DNA of 64,000 nt from Neorhizobium vignae (lineage in GTDB: Bacteria; Pseudomonadota; Alphaproteobacteria; Rhizobiales; Rhizobiaceae). The DNA lies in NCBI RefSeq assembly GCF_000732195.1, contig NZ_JNNU01000009.1:62001-126000 (forward strand), in the 5' to 3' direction. The notes beneath the pieces were generated by a model that saw nothing but the letters and a program-made list of their open reading frames with translations, searched no databases and was not told the origin of the DNA. Shown here piece after piece: positions 62,377 to 64,000 of the stretch. How positions within the stretch are numbered: the first letter of the stretch is position 1; each line of letters begins with the position of its first letter. Both the position numbers and the translations under genes were made by a program.

Positions 62377-62853
62377 ATGACGACCGATAGTTTCGAACTC
62401 GAACAGTTCCTCCCCTACAGGCTCAACCGAGCCGCCGAATTCGTCGGCCTGCGCTTTGCCGCGCATTACAAGGCGAAATACGGTCTGACTCGGCCGGAAT
62501 GGCGCACGCTTGCCGCGCTCGGCAGTTCGGGCCGTATGACCTCGAAGGCGGTCGGCATTCATTCCAGCATGCACAAGACCAAGGTCAGCCGCGCGGTCTT
62601 CGCGCTCGAACAACGCCGCTGGCTGAAACGCAGCCAGGACGATGCGGACCGGCGTCTCGAACACCTGGAACTCACGGCTGCCGGCCAGCAGGCCTACCGG
62701 GAACTGATCGAGCTCGCCCGCCGCTACCAGACCGAACTGGAGGTGGAAATCGGCGAAAGCGGCATCGAGGCTTTGTCGACCGGTCTTACGGCAATCGAGG
62801 AGGTCATCCGCCGCTCAGGCAAGGGAAAACAACCGGAGCCGGACGATCTCTAA
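62377..62853 (+). CDS. MarR-family regulator of homogentisate catabolism
   Basis: 158 residues from the ATG at 62377. MarR winged helix: YGLTRPEWRTLAALGSSGRM near 43-62, MTSKAVGIHSSMHKTKVSRA recognition helix and RRWLKRSQDDADRRLEHLEL wing. Divergent from hmgA with a palindrome between; likely an autoregulated repressor relieved by homogentisate or a related acid (inference). Its end overlaps the convergent Lrp-type gene by 4 nt. Confidence 0.9.
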   Translation: MTTDSFELEQFLPYRLNRAAEFVGLRFAAHYKAKYGLTRPEWRTLAALGSSGRMTSKAVGIHSSMHKTKVSRAVFALEQRRWLKRSQDDADRRLEHLELTAAGQQAYRELIELARRYQTELEVEIGESGIEALSTGLTAIEEVIRRSGKGKQPEPDDL

Positions 62854-63329
62854 GCCTTGGCAGGCTTTTGAATCGGAATCCCACCAAAATCCTTCAACAC
62901 GCTGAGAACGATCGATGTTTTGACGTGCTGCACGCTCTCGTGCGGCAGCAGTATGTCATTGACGAAATGGGAGAGGCCCGCCAGGTCCCGCGTCACCACT
63001 TTCAGGTGATAATCCATCTCGCCCGTCAGCGAGAAACATTCGAGCACTTCCGGAAGGTCCTCGACGAGGCGCGCGAACCGCTTGGCATTGTCGCGGTTAT
63101 GCGTTGCGAGCGTCACGGCGATCACCACCAGGAGGTCGAGGCCAAGCTTCTGGCGGTTCAGATGCGCCCGGTAGGTCTGGATGTACCCCTCGCCTTCGAG
63201 CCGCGCCCGCCGGCGCGAACATTGCGATGGGGACAGCGCGATGAGCTCGGACAATTCGTTATTGGTCAGCCGCCCGTCGATCTGCAGGTGGCTCAAGATC
63301 TTCAGGTCATATCCATCCAGCGCGTCCAT
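62850..63329 (-). CDS. Lrp/AsnC-family regulator
   Basis: 159 residues. Helix-turn-helix in LSHLQIDGRLTNNELSELIA and LSPSQCSRRRARLEGEGYIQ (residues about 12-52), then the RAM ligand domain (VIAVTLATHNRDNAKRFARL, CFSLTGEMDYHLKVV). Divergent from hpd, so it probably controls it in response to tyrosine or phenylalanine, as for related Lrp-type regulators. Confidence 0.92.
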   Translation of the reverse strand: MDALDGYDLKILSHLQIDGRLTNNELSELIALSPSQCSRRRARLEGEGYIQTYRAHLNRQKLGLDLLVVIAVTLATHNRDNAKRFARLVEDLPEVLECFSLTGEMDYHLKVVTRDLAGLSHFVNDILLPHESVQHVKTSIVLSVLKDFGGIPIQKPAKA

Positions 63330-63453
63330 CGTGCATGCAACTCCTGCAATCCGCACACTCCATGCACAAATCCAGCAGAACACCGCCAAGATTGCAAGCA
63401 CAATGCGCCCGTCCTGCATCATCATGATCAGCGAATGACAGGAGGAATTTGCC

Positions 63454-64000
63454 ATGGGTCCTTTCCCGCACGACGCACCGGTTTCGCAGATCACCGCCGA
63501 CAACCCGGCAGGGACCGACGGTTTCGAATTCGTCGAATTCGCCCATCCGGAACCGCAGAAGCTGGAAGAGCTGTTCACCCGCATGGGCTACAAGCCGGTG
63601 GCGAAGCACAGGTCGAAGAACATCACCGTCTGGCGCCAGGGCGACATCAACTATATCCTCAACGCCGAGCCCGGCAGCCATGCGATGCGCTTCGTCGATG
63701 AACACGGCCCCTGCGCGCCGGCCATGGCCTGGCGCGTCGTCGACGCCAAGCACGCCTTCGACCACGCGGTCGCCAAGGGCGCGACGCCTTATGAAGGCAA
63801 GGACAAGACGCTCGACGTGCCGGCCATCGTCGGCATTGGCGGTTCGCTCCTCTATTTCATCGAGACCTATGGCGCAAAAGGCTCGGCCTACGAGGCCGAA
63901 TTCGAATGGCTCGGCGAAAAGAACCCGAAGCCGGAAGGCGTCGGTTTCTATTATCTCGACCACCTGACCCACAACGTCTATCGCGGCAACATGGACAAGT
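63454..64000 (+). CDS. hpd: 4-hydroxyphenylpyruvate dioxygenase, N-terminal part
   Basis: 182 codons are visible before the window ends. Start at 63454 after AGGAGGA. First VOC-like domain with DGFEFVEFAHPEPQKLEELF near 22-41 and GYKPVAKHRSKNITVWRQGD, then the beginning of the second domain with the Fe-ligand His in YYLDHLTHNVYRG near 170-178. It turns 4-hydroxyphenylpyruvate into homogentisate, feeding hmgA next door. Confidence 0.95.
   Translation, partial: MGPFPHDAPVSQITADNPAGTDGFEFVEFAHPEPQKLEELFTRMGYKPVAKHRSKNITVWRQGDINYILNAEPGSHAMRFVDEHGPCAPAMAWRVVDAKHAFDHAVAKGATPYEGKDKTLDVPAIVGIGGSLLYFIETYGAKGSAYEAEFEWLGEKNPKPEGVGFYYLDHLTHNVYRGNMDK

Noticed and set aside
1-64000. CRISPR arrays, tRNA/rRNA genes, insertion sequences, integrases, origins
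   Set aside because: None found by reading: no regular spaced repeats, no transposase or integrase motifs, no cloverleaf-like CCA segments noticed. A dedicated scan (tRNAscan, ISfinder, Infernal) would be needed to exclude small RNAs.

Overview
The window reads as part of a Rhizobiaceae genome (Rhizobium, Agrobacterium or a close relative), most likely accessory chromosome or megaplasmid. The reasons are the high GC content, the ChvE/GguA/GguB sugar transporter set, the density of TRAP and ABC uptake systems next to LysR, GntR and TetR regulators, and tightly overlapped operons with TGATG or ATGA junctions. No rRNA, tRNA, CRISPR array, phage or insertion sequence was recognised. Nearly all DNA belongs to self-contained nutrient-uptake and catabolism islands, each with its own regulator. 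All names rest on reading protein motifs; no database search was run.

Layout. (1) 1-11.7 kb: a LysR gene start (cut by the window edge), a benzoylformate-decarboxylase/aldehyde-dehydrogenase fusion, a DUF3237 protein, a TRAP transporter, a GlcD-like FAD oxidase, an AT-rich orphan gene and a LigM-like O-demethylase. Together they could take a methoxylated mandelate through arylglyoxylate and aldehyde to acid and then demethylate it. (2) 11.7-24.4 kb: a GntR regulator, an Fe(III)-type ABC importer, a LysR regulator, then four amidohydrolases in A-B-A-B order, a Rieske protein and a second solute-binding protein. No known pathway fits this set; it is the best candidate here for something undescribed. 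(3) 24.4-27.5 kb: a thiolase and a FabF-type ketosynthase divergent from a TetR gene, with a perfect operator-like inverted repeat between them. (4) 27.7-33.8 kb: a five-gene Dpp/Opp-type importer ending in a class V aminotransferase. (5) 33.8-39.6 kb: a one-chain MhqO-MhqD-type dioxygenase/hydrolase and a heterodimeric ABC exporter. (6) 39.6-53.0 kb: a leftward operon gguC, sugar dehydrogenase, sugar-acid dehydratase, chvE, gguA, gguB for oxidative arabinose/galactose use, divergent from a ytfQRT-yjfF-type importer with a GntR gene. (7) 53.0-59.2 kb: an M20 peptidase, a quinate/shikimate-dehydrogenase-like gene and a second TRAP transporter, facing a TetR gene. (8) 59.2-64 kb: the homogentisate pathway (maiA, fah, hmgA leftward; hpd rightward) with MarR and Lrp regulators.

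Regulatory structure is unusually readable: several perfect or near-perfect palindromes sit next to regulator genes, and there are strong hairpins after the sugar- and iron-type binding-protein genes, which would allow the binding protein to be made in excess of its membrane partners.
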